From NCBI GenBank assembly GCA_963921195.1, contig OY992536.1:229994023-230058022 (forward strand): DNA of 64,000 bases, written 5' to 3'. This DNA comes from Pegoplata infirma. Lineage: Eukaryota > Arthropoda > Insecta > Diptera > Anthomyiidae. Below the pieces are notes generated by a model. The model was not told the origin of the DNA and made no database searches. It saw only the letters and a program-made list of their open reading frames with translations. Shown one piece after another: positions 34,075 through 45,949 of the stretch (its first letter is position 1; the number at the start of each line of letters is the position of its first letter). The position numbers and the translations under genes are program-made.

Positions 34075-35230
34075 CTCTTAACAAACTAGAACGGCATAAC
34101 GACCTGACACTCGTATGGATTCCGGATCATGAAGGTCACACGGGAAACTAACGCACCAACTGTTTGGCAAATCGCATGCCAGGTGACCTTTCATTGGCTC
34201 TGAACCATTCTTTGGTCTGTCATTGGGACATGTTAGGAAAACACTCAAAATGTGGAATTCGTAGAGTATTGTAACCTTTGCGTTGCTCAGTGTCAGGCAA
34301 ATAGATTCATAACTTCATCCAGCACCGTATCGAAACGACTAGTGTCTGTGGACAAAAATTATCTTTGAATCCTTACGTCGTACCTAACTCGACATTGTAA
34401 CCTACCTTACCAATTTAGAAAGAACAAGTAAGAGTGTTAAATTCGGCTGTGCCGAATCTTTTATACCCTCAAACATGTAAAAAAACCAGGGTCGTGTTCT
34501 TTTTTTTGGGGGGGGGGGAGGTCGGCAGTGGTCAGTAGGGGGGCAAATTCCCTCTCGAAATATATGTTTTAAAGTTCTTTCTTATGCTTTTTGCACTTAA
34601 GAATAACAATTCATTATCATTATTTTAACAATTTGTTTAACCCACGCCCACAAAAGGCGGCGGGCTTAAAAAAAACGATATTTTCTAATCCCCCGGGTCC
34701 AAATGCAGAACTTTGAGATTCTTGAAGCATAAAAATGTTGCATTTGTTAAACAAAAACACAAAAAATCATGCAAAAATATGGAGTTTTTCAGAGGTTGGT
34801 TTAGTTCCTCAAAGGGGGAACTTTTTTCCCCTGGTCCGATTTTGCCCATCTTCGAACTTAACCAGCCTATGAACATAAGACATATTTGTGCTAAACTTCA
34901 GGAGTCTATCTCTTTTATTTTTGGCTGTATCGTGTCTTCCACAGACAGACGGACGGACAGACGGACATCGCTAGAATGTCTTAGAGTCGATCACTGATCA
35001 ATAAAATATATACTTTATGGGGTCCTAGACCGATATTTCGATGCGTTACAAACGGAATGACAAAGTGAGTATACCCCCATACTGTGGTTGGAGGGTATAA
35101 AAATCTATCTGACACGGGCACGTACAGATTCTGCTAGATAGAGGAGGAGACGGCAGAACATATACTTTGTAAATGCCCAAAACTGACTGGTAAAAGCCTT
35201 CAACAGCTGGGTTGACACTTAACTTCAACT
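34075..35230 (+). pseudogene. RNase H/C-terminal fragment of another non-LTR element
   Basis: DLTLVWIPDHEGHTGN near 34107 is the His-containing end of RNase H. After a mini-me insertion, EEETAEHILCKCPKLTGKSLQQLG near 35140-35210 is the Cys tail of the same element. The words differ from the R family, so it is a third RNase H lineage. Stops occur in both parts. Confidence 0.65.
34425..35099 (-). mobile_element. Mini-me element
   Basis: Minus strand, near full length. The 3' end is ATTCGGC...GCCGAAT (34441-34457, palindromic) followed by TTAACACTCTTACTTG; the 5' end reads TATACCCTCC-like with its inverted partner. Contains CAGACGGACGGACAG (GTCY inverted, 34940-34965) and CTTTATGGGGTCCTAG. A run of eleven or so G lies near 34508. 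It interrupts the RNase H fragment. Confidence 0.8.
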
Positions 35231-35244
35231 AACTGACGTATGGA

Positions 35245-36864
35245 ACTCTCTACCTCGTGCAGTTAAAAGGGTTCTTAATAATCACAACGTAAACAAGTCT
35301 CCGGATCCGGAAGGAATTACTGCACTGGTGCTGAAAAAGTGCTCTTCGACGCTCGCTCGTCCGTTGGCTTAACTTTTTAGCTTTTCCTACCGTGTGGAAG
35401 TCTTCCCCGCTTGCTGGAAAGTGACCAATGTTCAGCCCATCCCTAAAAAGGGTGAGGCTACCAACCCTGACAATTACCGCCAAATTGCAATTTGCTCAGC
35501 GCTCTCTAAAGTTATGGAGAGCATGGCTAATATTCTTGTGAGGTAACTTGAGTCTAATTCACTTCTATGCGATCGACAATATGGCTTTCGTAGGAATCGT
35601 TCTACGGGAGACGTGTCAGCGTTCCTTACGGAACGTCGATCCATACACCAATTTGGTGAGAGAAAAGTGGTGGCTCTGAATATTTGCATGGCATGTGATC
35701 GTGTGTGGTACGATGCATTTGGGTCAAACCGCTTTGCATTTGGTGTCGGTGATGATTTCTCTCGATTTATAGCGTGCTGTCCGGGTACCGCACTATACGT
35801 GTTGTTATAGATGGCGTTTCATCCAACTAGTTTCAGCTTAATTCAGGGGTACCACAAGGTTTCATTCTTTCTCCTACTCTTTTTCTTATTACCGACCTTC
35901 TAAGTCAAACTTTTATATAACATGTTATATAACATTTTCTTTTGATCATCGTCCTAGCCTTGATGAGGTTCAGGCCACGAGACAGGATATGAATGACACA
36001 CTTAATCATGACCTTTTTGCGATCTCCGAGTGGGGTCTGGCGAATAGGATCGATTTTAATGCTCGCAAAACCCAATGTTGTATGTTGACCCACAGTCTAT
36101 CTGCTGAATCGACGGCATCTGTATCCATGGGAGGTATAAATATTGAGGAATCAGAAATTCTTGATGTTATGGGCATGAAAATTGATGTTCGTTGGAACCA
36201 ACATATTCAAAAGAAGCATTTTCTTAAGATAGTGCAAGAAATACTTCACTTTGACTGATCTTCTTACGATTTATACCGAAGTTGGAATACAACTTCCATA
36301 TCTGGGCAGGTGCTTCAAAGTCTATTTTGAAATGTTTGAACCGGGTGCAAAGGAGTGCGTTGAAGCTCATCAATGATAGTATCAGCATCACCGGAAAGCG
36401 GGTTGTGCAGCATTGTTCTACCAATATCACCATGGTAAGTGCTCTGTTGAGATGAGTTAACTTATCCCCGAGATTCGGGTTTTCGTTTGCAATACTCGTC
36501 ACTCCAGTAGATTATACCAGTTTGTGGTCGATAGTTCAATGAATCGCACAACGCATTACAGAGAAAATTCGTTTCTCAGTCAAACTAGTAGTATATGGAA
36601 TTTACTCCCAGCAGAAGTCTTCCGAGTCAGCTACGATCTGGAAGAATTTAAACTAAATTTTTATAAACACTATTCAGTCGTAAACACTATTCAGTAACTT
36701 ATTTTCCCATTACCAACATAATGCACTGCATTAGTAGGAGGCTCAAAGTATAAAAAAATAGGATTCTCGTCTTTATTAAAAGCCTGAATATTTGGGGCAC
36801 CCTTTTTAGGCTACAAAAGAGATCTTTCTGGTCGCAGTGCATAGGGCCTCTTTAATCTAATCTA
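35245..36864 (+). pseudogene. CR1-like reverse transcriptase with 3' tail
   Basis: RT blocks in order: KSPDPEGITALVLKKCSS, CWKVTNVQPIPKKGEATNP, YRQIAICSALSKVMESM, RQYGFRRNRSTGD, then a PQGFILSPTLFL-like block near 35848, thumb blocks with WNQH and the HLWAGAS-type block, and YRENSFLSQ. The ADD active site is deleted between 35910 and 35940. Frameshifts near 35660, 35830 and 36260. The 3' UTR ends in repeated TAATC (36853-36863), a simple tail. Confidence 0.8.
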
Positions 36865-37190
36865 ACCGCGGCTTGACTGTCAGAAGAGATGTTAACAGCG
36901 GTTGTAGGCAATCGCAGCTCAACCAGTTAGCCACTTTCTTTATTGCCAGCATCTAGCAGTCTTTAAGCCAGGGTCAATCCAAGCACTTCCAAATAGATTC
37001 CAAAGCCCACATGCTCGTGTAGCTTCGTTCCATCTGAGTAAAAATTTATGAAGGCTCCACTACCTGGAATGCCCCTCATCGAAGACTAACTGGATAGTAT
37101 CATAGTGGTAAAGTGGAGCTCAAAAAGGATCATAGAGGGAGAACAGTCCAGATTTTGTGGTATTGTTGTCTTCTTTAAGATCGCACTATG

Positions 37191-37932
37191 GCCACAATCG
37201 CCGAAAACTACAACTTAACATGCAAATTAAAACATGCTTTAAATCGCCTGCTGTTAGAATTTAGAATATTTTTGGAGTCCGAGATAAAAAGTCCCATCGT
37301 TTTCGCGTGAAAAACCAAGTAGTTAAGATCACTATTACAAGGACGAATACCAAGGTGAAGCATACTTTGAACTTACTACACGGGGGGGAAAATGGTCCAA
37401 GACTATAGTAGCTTTGTTTGTTCCGTCTGGCATAGATTTTCTAAATTATTTCCATAATCTTAGATTTAACATTAAATTGCATTTAGAATAAATTATTTAC
37501 AAATCTGTCTTACTTAAAGAGCTTTTTGATGTTGACTTTTGTCACACTTTATAAATTTATTTGCTATATGAATAATATACAATTATGCTCAATAATGTCT
37601 AGACATACCAGGTGGTAGTGGTACGAAGTGATACTTGAAGAACATGCTGCTTTGGTGATTTTAGAAACCGGTCTATGGAATTAAAAAAAATTTAAATAAT
37701 TTCTTTCAAGGCTTATAACTGGTAACTATTTCATTTATAATGCTAAAAAAAGCTTTAAAAGTAATAGAAATGTATGTATTTAGTTTGTGAGTATTACTTA
37801 ATGCGAAAAAATAATTAATAAAAGATTTAATTAGTTTTCGAATTTGCTGTTAGACATATTTGCTACTGTTTTTTAACGATACCAAAAAATAATACGTTTT
37901 TTCCACAAACAAATCACCTGAAAAATGTTATC
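37191..37932. other. AT-rich stretch, no gene seen
   Basis: No motif, TIR or coding similarity recognised. A run of G lies at 37383-37389. Confidence 0.45.
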
Positions 37933-38465
37933 TAGGGAGGAGCGCGTGAGTTACTAGCAAGAGATTAAACACACTCGTTAACGTGAGTAAATTTATTATC
38001 TCTTACAAGTGACTGATATTCGTGATTGCAGCTTAATTGAAAAATAATCATATTTTATATTTCAAACGGAATTGAAAAATAAATTTGAATATTCAAGATT
38101 TTTAAAAAGTATCAACATTTTAAGATGAAATATTGGTTAATAGCGTCCATGATTCAAGAACGCAAAAAAATATTTTGCCAAGAGCGTTAAACAATATTTT
38201 TTCGTATATTATGCAAAAACTTATAACATTTTACCAAGCGTTTGCTTGTTTTATCTTAAAGTTAGTAAAATTATGCAAGCTCATGGGAAATTTCTTGAAA
38301 CGTTTGCAAAGTTAGGTATAATTATGCAAGCGCTTGGTAAAATATTATTAGTTCTCGCATAATATACGCAAAAATCTTGTTTAATGTGATTCCTCCCAAG
38401 CGCTTGGTAAAATATTTTTTTGCGTGAGTGAATCAATTAAATTATATGCCCAGCACCCATCTCTA
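37933..38465. mobile_element. hAT-like MITE with a nested TIR element
   Basis: The right end reads (inverted) TAGAGATGGGTGCTGGG; the left TAGGGAGGAGCGCGTGAG is a weak partner. The flanks ATGTTATC and ATGTATTC match at six of eight bases. Inside, 38157-38432 is bounded by inverted CGCAAAAAAATATTTT...CCAAG ends and resembles the element at 42501-42780. Confidence 0.5.
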
Positions 38466-38510
38466 ATGTATTCCAAAAAGTTTGTCTTTGAATGTTGGCA
38501 TTGTTTTTTT

Positions 38511-39104
38511 TATACCCTCCACTCTAGTGATAGAGGGTATACAAAAGTTTGTCATTCCGTTTGTAACACTTCGAAATATGGGTCTAGGACCCCATAAAGT
38601 ATATATGTTCATGATCCTCGATCGATTTTAAGACGATCTAGCGATGTCCGTCCATCCGTCTGTCTGTTAAAAACACGCTAAAAACAGACTCCTGAAGTTA
38701 AGCATATATTTTGATCATATACCTGGTCAGGTTGGTATTGCAATCTAGCAAAATCGGTCCAGTCGTTCAAAAGTTATAAGCAAAAGAGTAAATTTTGTCA
38801 AGGGTTTTTCGCGAATTTGGGAAATAAAAAACACGATAACTTTCGAATGACAATTCTGACGCTTGGCATATATATTTGTCATCCCCGTGGTCTATTTCGT
38901 TTTGAAATTCAGCCAAATCGGTCCAGGGGTTCCAAAGTTATTAGCAAAACCATGAATTTAAAAAAAAAAAGTTTTTTTCTCAAAATAAAATATTTCTAAT
39001 CAAAAATTTTATTTTTTTCACGTTAGAAAATTTACTATCACTTAAAAAGGGTATTGTGGAGGGTATTTATAGATTCGGCCAAGTCGAATTTAACTTTTCT
39101 ACTT
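38511..39104 (+). mobile_element. Mini-me element, full length
   Basis: Reference copy for the window. TATACCCTCCACTC/AGAGGGTAT hairpin, GTTTGTCATTCCGTTTGTAA, GACCCCATAAAGTATATA, GATCGATTTTAAG, a short GTCY block (GTCCGTCCATCCGTCTGTCTG at 38647-38667), two internal AAATCGGTCCA repeats with TTATNAGCAAAA, TGGAGGGTAT, then the terminal hairpin ATTCGGCCAAGTCGAAT (39073-39089) and CTTTTCTACTTG. This layout is that of dipteran Helentron-associated repeats. Confidence 0.82.
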
Positions 39105-39319
39105 GTTTTTTATTACATTCATTGTTAATGGCACATCCTGAGCATTATTGTTAAATTTTTTTTTATTTTAGAGTTTGATTTTTTTGGTCTCTCTTTTATT
39201 GTGGTTCATCATCCTGATGGCATCAATAATAATTATTATTGGCATTTGTATTATAACAACCACAGGTCTTTGGTCAATGATCTTAAACTTTGATCGAATA
39301 TTAAAGAATTCAATTTTTT

Positions 39320-39640
39320 TATATACCCTTAACCAGACCTGTAAATACTTGAAAATTTATTTACTTATTTTTAAATTTTTCAAATATTTTTTGTATTTGT
39401 ACTTGAAATTTCAAATACAAATATTTTTTTACTTACTTAACATTTTAACAAGTAAGTAAAACGAAATACTTACTTAACGAGTGCAAGTTCAAATATTTTC
39501 AAATATTTGAAAAAATGTTTACAAATAAAATATTTGTCAACAATGTTTACAAATAAAATACTTGAGAACATTTTTTCAAATATTTTTATACTTGCCCAAA
39601 ATTTTCAAATATTCAACATTATTATGGTTGACGAAAAAAG
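39320..39640. repeat. AAATATTTG-rich repeat, possible TIR element
   Basis: Dense AAATATTTG and TTACAAATAAAATA units (39400-39600), with a CCAGACCTGTAAATACTTG start near 39333. The right boundary is uncertain. This resembles the subterminal repeat zones of hAT elements, but no duplication was found. Confidence 0.35.
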
Positions 39641-39730
39641 GGCATAAAGACCAATTTTTTAAAAACATTTTTTTTGCACAAATTTTTCTAATACAGCTCT
39701 TCGCCCTTCTGTAAAAATATTAATAAGACG

Positions 39731-39929
39731 GTATTTATACACAGCCTTTTTTTTGCTTGCAATAAAGTCTTGCAACGTTTTTTGTAGGCAATCGGGGGTG
39801 AGAAGCATAGAAGAAGTAAAACAGAATTCGTGATTTTTTTCTACCCCGCTTTCTTTTTACCCCCGTTTGCCTTGAAAAAAAAGTTGCAAGACTTTATTGC
39901 AAGCAAAATAAGGCTGTGTATAAATACCC
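39731..39929. mobile_element. 200-bp hairpin MITE
   Basis: Almost a perfect palindrome: GGTATTTATACACAGCC, GCTTGCAATAAAGTCTTGCA and GGCAANCGGGGGT arms on both sides of a short loop. A related loop sequence (CGTGATTTTTTTCTACCCC) recurs at 46662-46681, so the family is dispersed. Confidence 0.7.
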
Positions 39930-40234
39930 TCTATCTTCCAATTTTTCAGCAAATCGAGACCTTAGGACAAAAAGGTTCTATTTGCTTATAGAAATAGGTA
40001 CAAATAGAAGCTTGTTGTCCTAAGGTCACGAAATCTCGATAATATTCCGAGACATGGAGTATCAGAGAACATGTAATGCAAAAAATTACCCCTAACGCAT
40101 TTGACTAAAAAGACCACTTACGTGCCACCTGTTGATCCTGTTAAAATTTGGATATGTTGTTTGGGATAAAAACTGTAAAATCGTTTTTAGCGGTCAAAAC
40201 TTATTTTTAGTGTTGGTCAACTTGTATAAGAGAA

Positions 40235-40450
40235 ATGGACTTTGTCTTTTAAATTTTTTCTATGTTTTTTTCAAGGAATTTTTTTTTTCGCAAATATTTT
40301 CTAAGTGTTTTAAATAAAATTTTATATGACTCCATTTTTAAAAATTTTTCTAAGTTTTTCCAAGGACAAATTTTTTATGAGAATATTTTCTAAGTGTTTT
40401 ATATTTAATTTAACATGACTCCATGTTTTGAAATTTTTCTAAGTTTTTTG
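40235..40450. repeat. Imperfect 89-bp tandem duplication
   Basis: ATTTTCTAAGTGTTTTA at 40296 and about 89 bp later, with TGACTCCAT and TTTTTCTAAGTTTTT shared between the units. AT-rich, no coding meaning. Confidence 0.55.
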
Positions 40451-40734
40451 AAAATTTTGAAAATTTGAAATTTTAATTTTTCAACTTTTTATTAAAAACT
40501 AAGAAAACATCCGATTTATAAAATTGTGTAAATTTTAATATAATTGGATATAATTTTATATCATTGGATTAGACCAAAACTCGTACCAAAGTCGATATAA
40601 AGTTATATAAACTGATATTATTAGATAATATTCGATCAAATCTTATGAAACCATTTTTCGTATAAAATTATATCAAAATAGATACGTACTCATATAAAAT
40701 TATATATTGCGTCATATCATTTTTTTTACTCGGG

Positions 40735-40910
40735 AAGGTTTTTTAGTTCTTTAAGGGAGAACTTTTTTGCCCCTGATTCGATTTTACCCATTTTCGAACT
40801 TAACCGGCCTATGACCATGAGACACATTCGTGCCAATTTTCAGGAGTCTAGCTCTTTTATTTTCGACTGAATCGTGTTTTATACAGACGGACGGACGGAC
40901 ATTCATAGAA
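40735..40910 (-). mobile_element. Mini-me fragment, 34.8-kb subtype
   Basis: Aligns with 34786-34965: TAGTTCYTYAARGGRGAAC, CGATTTTRCCCAT, TTCGAACTTAACC, CAGGAGTCTA and the inverted GTCY block ACAGACGGACGGACGGAC. Truncated on both sides. Confidence 0.65.
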
Positions 40911-40922
40911 TGACTTATAATT

Positions 40923-41487
40923 AGGGATGAGATTTCTATGCAAATACATGTTTTTTGTCGATAGTCTAAATACGATATCAACCAAATATCTTTCCGAATC
41001 AAGAAATTTGCGTTAAAATGGCATCGATTTGTTTTTGCATATTTTGGTGAAAATGCATATTTTTGCATATTTTGATTTTAAATGCATATTTGGTGCATAT
41101 TTCTAGTTTTTAGTTGCATATTTTTGCATATTTTGGCATAAATTAGCAACAACACAAATTGAAATTTATTTTTCTCAAACACTATTTTTAATTTTAAAAA
41201 TTTATTTTGAAAATAAGAAAAAATATTTTTTTCTTAAATTTTTTTCACAGATTTTCTTAATTTTCTTAAAAGAAAACTTGCTTGTATAAAATTTTGAATG
41301 TTACTATTTAAAGCCGGCGTTATTTTTTGCTTTTTAAGAAGTTTTTCCTATGAAAACAAGATTTTTATTGGACACATTTTATTTTTTAGTGCATATTTTA
41401 AGGTTTTTTAGTGCATATTTTGAATTTTCTAGCGCATATTTTAAGCGCATATTTTCGATTTTTTAGTGCATCAAAATCTCATCCCTA
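40923..41487. mobile_element. TAGGGATGAGA-ended element with GCATATTTT repeats
   Basis: Ends TAGGGATGAGATTTC and (inverted) TAGGGATGAGATTTT. More than ten GCATATTTT units are arranged in opposite orientation in the two halves. The 8-bp flanks do not match convincingly. The ends and repeats resemble the hAT-type element at 15427-17074. Confidence 0.65.
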
Positions 41488-41524
41488 CTTATTACTATAT
41501 ACTTAGGTGTACTAAAATTATTTA

Positions 41525-41890
41525 ACAACTAAATCTTTTCTTTGTTTACCAAAAAATGGTGGTCAAAAGAATTGGAGGTCAAAAAATTCGGATTTCTTCT
41601 ACTGTGTTTTAAAAATTTTGGTTTTTGTTTGGGTCTTTGGAAAAATTATTTGATAAATGAATATCAACTATTGGACTATTTTTTAAATTTTAAATGTTTG
41701 AGCTTGGATAAATATTTTTAGAAATATCTTAGAAATATTTTTAAGAAATTTTCTAAAAAAGGTCTTTCAATAATTTCAACTTTCATGTCGACCCTCGTAG
41801 CACATTTAACATTTACACAATCTGAACGCCATTAAGCTTTAATTAAAGCTTGAATAATTACATACACAGGGCTTTTTACAAAAATACTTA
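41525..41890 (+). repeat. Dispersed repeat D, copy 2
   Basis: Same order of blocks as 28195-28650, without the 117-bp insertion, so it serves as the empty site. It ends near a short mini-me fragment (ACAGACGGACGGG, 42005-42017). Confidence 0.55.
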
Positions 41891-42024
41891 TTTGTTAATA
41901 ATAAGGTCCATTTTGGTTAACTTTGTCTTGTATGGAATGCTAATTAATATCTTTCACACGAAATAAGCTGCGAGCCACCGTATATCATCCGTACAACGTT
42001 GACATAGACAGACGGACGGGCGAA

Positions 42025-42822
42025 CATAGGTTAGGATACAAGTGGCTGCTGACGCTTTACGTCAGCACACATAGACTCTGAGGTCCGTTGTGATACCACG
42101 GAACCGTAATAGGTTCCCCTATTAGTCCCTGCAGTTTAACAAATTTGAGCTCCTAATGAAACTTCTAAGCTCCCTATATCCCAGTGAAGCAAGGCTGACC
42201 AAAAGTACCGAACAGTGACAGATAATTTGTTGGATGGTTTCCAACTCCTCATCCATGCAACTCTAGCATAAGTCATATGACGGCTCTGCGTGCATTCCTA
42301 TCCGACAGTGTCCGGTAATTACAGCAACCACGGTGGAAATCTTTTCTTTTGAAAGATATATTAGCTCACTTGTACGCTTCTGATTACGAAAAGACGAAAT
42401 CCATCGGGTAATCTCTCACGTCCATCCATATTCCCCTTTCTGCTTAGTCTCCGTTGCGAAACAAAACCGAAGATTTTACTTGCAAGTTTCTAGAGGCATA
42501 CACACAAAAAAATATTTTACCAATAACTTGGGAGGATATGCGTTTTTAAAGTTTCTTACATAAATTATGAAAAATTTTGTAACATTTTGCCAAGTTTTTG
42601 CATAATTTTGGTTAAGGTTTGTAAAATTACACAAGGTTAAATACTCTTATGAATATTTTCTAAACTTTTATCAGAAACAAGCAAAAACTTGGTAAAATGA
42701 TGCTATTTTTTGCATAATATATGCAAAAAACTTTAAAAACGCATATCCTCCCAAGTACTTGGTAAAAATTTTTTTGTGTGTACCAAAACATTCCAAACCT
42801 GTAAGGTAGATCCCAGTCCTTA
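42025..42822 (-). mobile_element. R-family 3' end with nested MITE
   Basis: Minus strand. The 3' UTR (GGTTAGGATACAAGTGGCTGC) begins at 42030; the Cys tail and TGH block follow with several indels. RNase H sequence resumes after the MITE at 42501-42780 (CCAAAACATTCCAAACCTG) and stops near 42822. Strongly truncated. Confidence 0.75.
42501..42780. mobile_element. 280-bp TA-flanked MITE
   Basis: Nearly 55-bp inverted ends: CACACAAAAAAATATTTTAC and CACACAAAAAAATTTTTACC, then ACTTGGGAGGATATGCG and TTTTTAAAG on both sides. TA stands at 42499-42500 and 42781-42782. Other R copies read GGCATACCAACA at this point, which confirms the insertion site. Confidence 0.87.
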
Positions 42823-43334
42823 TAACTGCACTCACATAACAAATCCAGTTACTCAAACCTCAATTTTGAGATTGTAGCAACCGTTAATTTGGTTGTAACA
42901 TCTACAAATATTCAATCCTCATTTTTCAGGTTGTAATATTTACCGTTGTGGCAACTGTATTTGTTTTAAGAGTGTGAGTGGTATAAAAATATCTACCCAG
43001 CCATGTGGTTAAACGATCCACAATTATTTTAAATCCCTTTTGAGACATGATTAACAAACGTGGAATTACTAATTAATTGAGTTAATGAAAAAAAAATATA
43101 TATAATATGATAATTTCAACAAAAAGAACAATAAAAAATCTCTTCAAAATCATAAATGAACATCAAACCTCCTATCACACTATTAATTCTCTCATCTGTT
43201 ACTGAAGATACCGAAATAAGAAAAACCAGTTGCATGAATTGAAAATAACTATAACAGCTGCAGCAAGGCGGTACTTTAAGCGCACATCTTCGTTGTTATA
43301 CTTGGAAGGGAATGAATAGCAGCAACAATGTAGG

Positions 43335-43776
43335 TATAAAAGAATGGAATAAGATAATCACTTCATTTTAATAAAGGTAATTTATGAGAAGAGAAAACGT
43401 TTTTTTTGTTTTTTTTGTTTAGGTAAAAAATAAATAAGAAAATACCGAACAATTCTCAACACATTATTCAAATAAAATTGTTTCAACAAACCGAAAAGTT
43501 TAATGGTTTTTGTAAGAATTTTTTCTAAGAAGAGAGAATATTTCACGAAATAGTTGTTTAAGAATAAGTGAGAGTGAGTGAATGTGATCAGAACTATAAA
43601 CAAAATAGTTTTTGCGCATTAATTTTAGATGAAGTAGAAGAATAAAAAAGTTGAGGCAGCAGAAATAAAAAAAAAAATCTTGATTATTAATTAATATTCC
43701 ACAAAATATTAAAGTAAAAAACAGATAAAAGAAGAAAGAAAGGCAAATAAAAAACAAGTTGATTGAAAAGGTGAGT
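43335..43776 (+). promoter_or_regulatory. Possible core promoter and non-coding first exon
   Basis: TATAAAAG at 43335-43342 lies 30 bp upstream of an initiator-like TCATTT with A at 43365, the normal insect spacing. A consensus splice donor, AAAAG|GTGAGT, stands at 43766-43776. The 400 bp between have no long plus-strand frame, so this could be a 5' UTR exon. The region is free of recognised transposons. AT-rich DNA yields such strings by chance, so this is only a candidate. Confidence 0.25.
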
Positions 43777-44590
43777 AAATTGTCTGTATCAAATTGTAAT
43801 GGGAAATCTTTTTATGAGTTGTGGGCCACTGAGGGAATGGGGGGGGGGGGGACCACACCAAATATTCTGAATATTTTTTTTGTACAAGATTTTGAAATTT
43901 TCTTTTTCGAAAGGAGTCAATTATCTTAAGATGCTGACAACTAAAGAAGTTGCCATTTTGTTTGGGATGGAATTTTTTGAAATTAAACTAATGCCTAATC
44001 CCTAGTATCATTCGCGTTACCCCATTGGCCGTTAAGAAACACATTCAGTTTATTAGACGACTAACATGGAGCTAAAGGAATCTAATGGGGTGGGAGAAGG
44101 CAGTTTATCTAATCCCCGTTAGCAAAGTCCTCGAGCCATCCTCAGTGACGGTGCGGTGACATGTCAGAGTCACTGCTGACATCCACAAGACATCTCTATG
44201 TACTGAGTTAAAAAAAGTTTCATAAAAATTTTCAAAACGTCCACACACAAATTCAGCAGTAGTCAGGACATGCTGTCTTTCTGGGACAATGTCACCTAAG
44301 ACTTCTTTGGGTAAATGTCTGATAAAGAAGTTCGAAAATACAAAAAATTTCGTATTTCCTTTAGTTTTGATTTTTTCCATTTTCCTTTATCAATTATCTT
44401 TCTCATATTAAGAAAACACTTTTCGCCTTTTTTAGTCCCAACTGGATTTCAGTTTATTAGTTTATTAGTCCTACACCTTACTACTTGTTCCAAACTTTAT
44501 TTTCAAAATTGTTTGTCTATATATTACTTTTATACTACTTGTAATATTGCCATCTTTTTCTTTGAAATTGAAGAGTTGCACAGATTTAAA
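43777..44590. other. No gene recognised
   Basis: A G run (43841-43851) and some open frames without similarity. There is a mildly GC-richer segment at 44100-44310 with no domain seen on either strand. Confidence 0.4.
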
Positions 44591-44795
44591 ATTAAAAGTT
44601 TTTCTGAAGATTATTATAACTGGATAATATGAAACTAGTAAGAAACAAACCAGGATGTCTAAATTTTTAGAAAAAATTAAAAATTTTTCTTTCACACTTT
44701 TCTCAATTCAAAACCATATATAACAAATCAAAAAATTATAATACATAATTATAATTAGAGCCTGAGCTCGACTGTCTTTACAGAAAAACAATAAT
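44591..44795 (+). mobile_element. SINE-like repeat, copy 3
   Basis: The inverted counterpart of the 1717/2358 bodies: TTTTTCTGAAGATTATTATA, GGATGTCTAAATTTTTAG, GAGCCTGAGCTCGACTGTC and a CAATAAT end. It has several substitutions and small indels, unlike the two near-identical copies at 2 kb. The 5' part with the tRNA-like head is missing. Confidence 0.7.
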
Positions 44796-44803
44796 TTAAA
44801 ATT

Positions 44804-45949
44804 CTAATTTAATATACTGGTATCCTGAAGTCTTTACCTTATCGATGTATTAGAGAAGTTGAGACATGTCATCAAGGATTACCTAGGATTTGTTAGACCC
44901 TGAAGACATTTCCTCAAGGAATCACTATGTAATATTCCCCAGTGACACACTTTCCAACTGGGATATATCGGTCTTATCCCCTATCAGACATTACTAACGG
45001 TGTGGCAATGGAGCGTATATCGGTGCTAAGAAGGTTACTGTACAATAGAGAAACATCAATAACCGGTTTTCAAGATATCTTAAATCCTATGCTTCTATCA
45101 TGTTAAACAAAACTGAAGCTCCTTCCCATAGATTAGAAATTTTACAAATATTTGTAGTAAGGGAATCTAATTGAGTAAAGTAGTTCTATTTATCTAGTCA
45201 TTTTAATGCTTTTTTGACACATGGAAAGCTTTTTTATTCCAACGGAGTTCGTACAGTTTTCTATGACCTCAACCTCAATAATGTTCGATTTCTTAATATC
45301 TATACTACCATGGATAGAGATGACAATGTTGAAACCGCAGTATGTCTGCGGGTTAACACACAACATTGGGGTTTGCTTGCATTAAAATCGATCTCCAAAC
45401 TTGGAGATTATTAAGGAGGAATGACTTTCTTATTACGGAAACTGGGGGTTACTGAGGATGACGCCAATTCCCAAAAATAAATTTTATCAGAATAAAATCT
45501 ATAGACCAATGTTGGCCCAGTATGATTCCTGCAGTTGCTTTTCTTTCTTTCCATCTTTCTTTCTTTCTTTCTTTTTTTCTTTCATCATTTATAGTTATTG
45601 TGGGGTAAATATGTCTCTTGACACTTAACTTTGGTTTGTGTGTAATTTCTATTAAAATTAAAAACTTAACAAAATATACATATGTATTTCTAATCGTTCC
45701 ATGTTTGAACTTGGCAACGATCCTAGCAAGCATTGATGTAGGATATTATATCACGAAAAGGACTAAAATAGACAGGTTTGCTCTTCCCAAATTAGATGGA
45801 ATCACGCTAGAACTATCTAATGGAATAAAGGTGTTCTTCGTTATGTGATTTTTACACCTGCAGCATGGCTATAACATGGACGTGATACTAAACATTCATC
45901 TCGTGAATATCTTCATCAAGAGCACAACAGCGAAAACGGCTCTTAGGTT
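44804..45949. other. No gene recognised; TTTC microsatellite
   Basis: Moderate base composition and a small open frame at 45214-45414 without recognised similarity. A TTTC-rich tract lies at 45538-45582. This may be decayed ORF2 upstream of the RNase H remnant, but no RT motif could be read. Confidence 0.4.

Larger units (their letters stand above)
33405..37190 (-). mobile_element. R-family copy split by a composite insertion
   Basis: Two minus-strand parts of one element. 33405-34074 holds the 3' UTR, cysteine tail (CHCPALSDQRLATLGS) and the end of RNase H. 36865-37190 holds the start of RNase H and sequence upstream. Between them lie 2,790 bp of other DNA (34075-36864). ACCGCGGCTT occurs at both junctions (34065-34074 and 36865-36874); with one copy removed the parts join in the same order as in the 29.5-kb copy. 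Stops and deletions throughout. Confidence 0.75.

Noticed and set aside
40915..41495. 8-bp target duplication for the GCATATTTT element
   Set aside because: The flanks TTATAAAT and CTTATTAC do not agree when aligned at the element ends; only the TIRs are supported.
45214..45414. Small protein gene
   Set aside because: 66 codons without similarity, next to retrotransposon remnants; no promoter or conserved motif seen.
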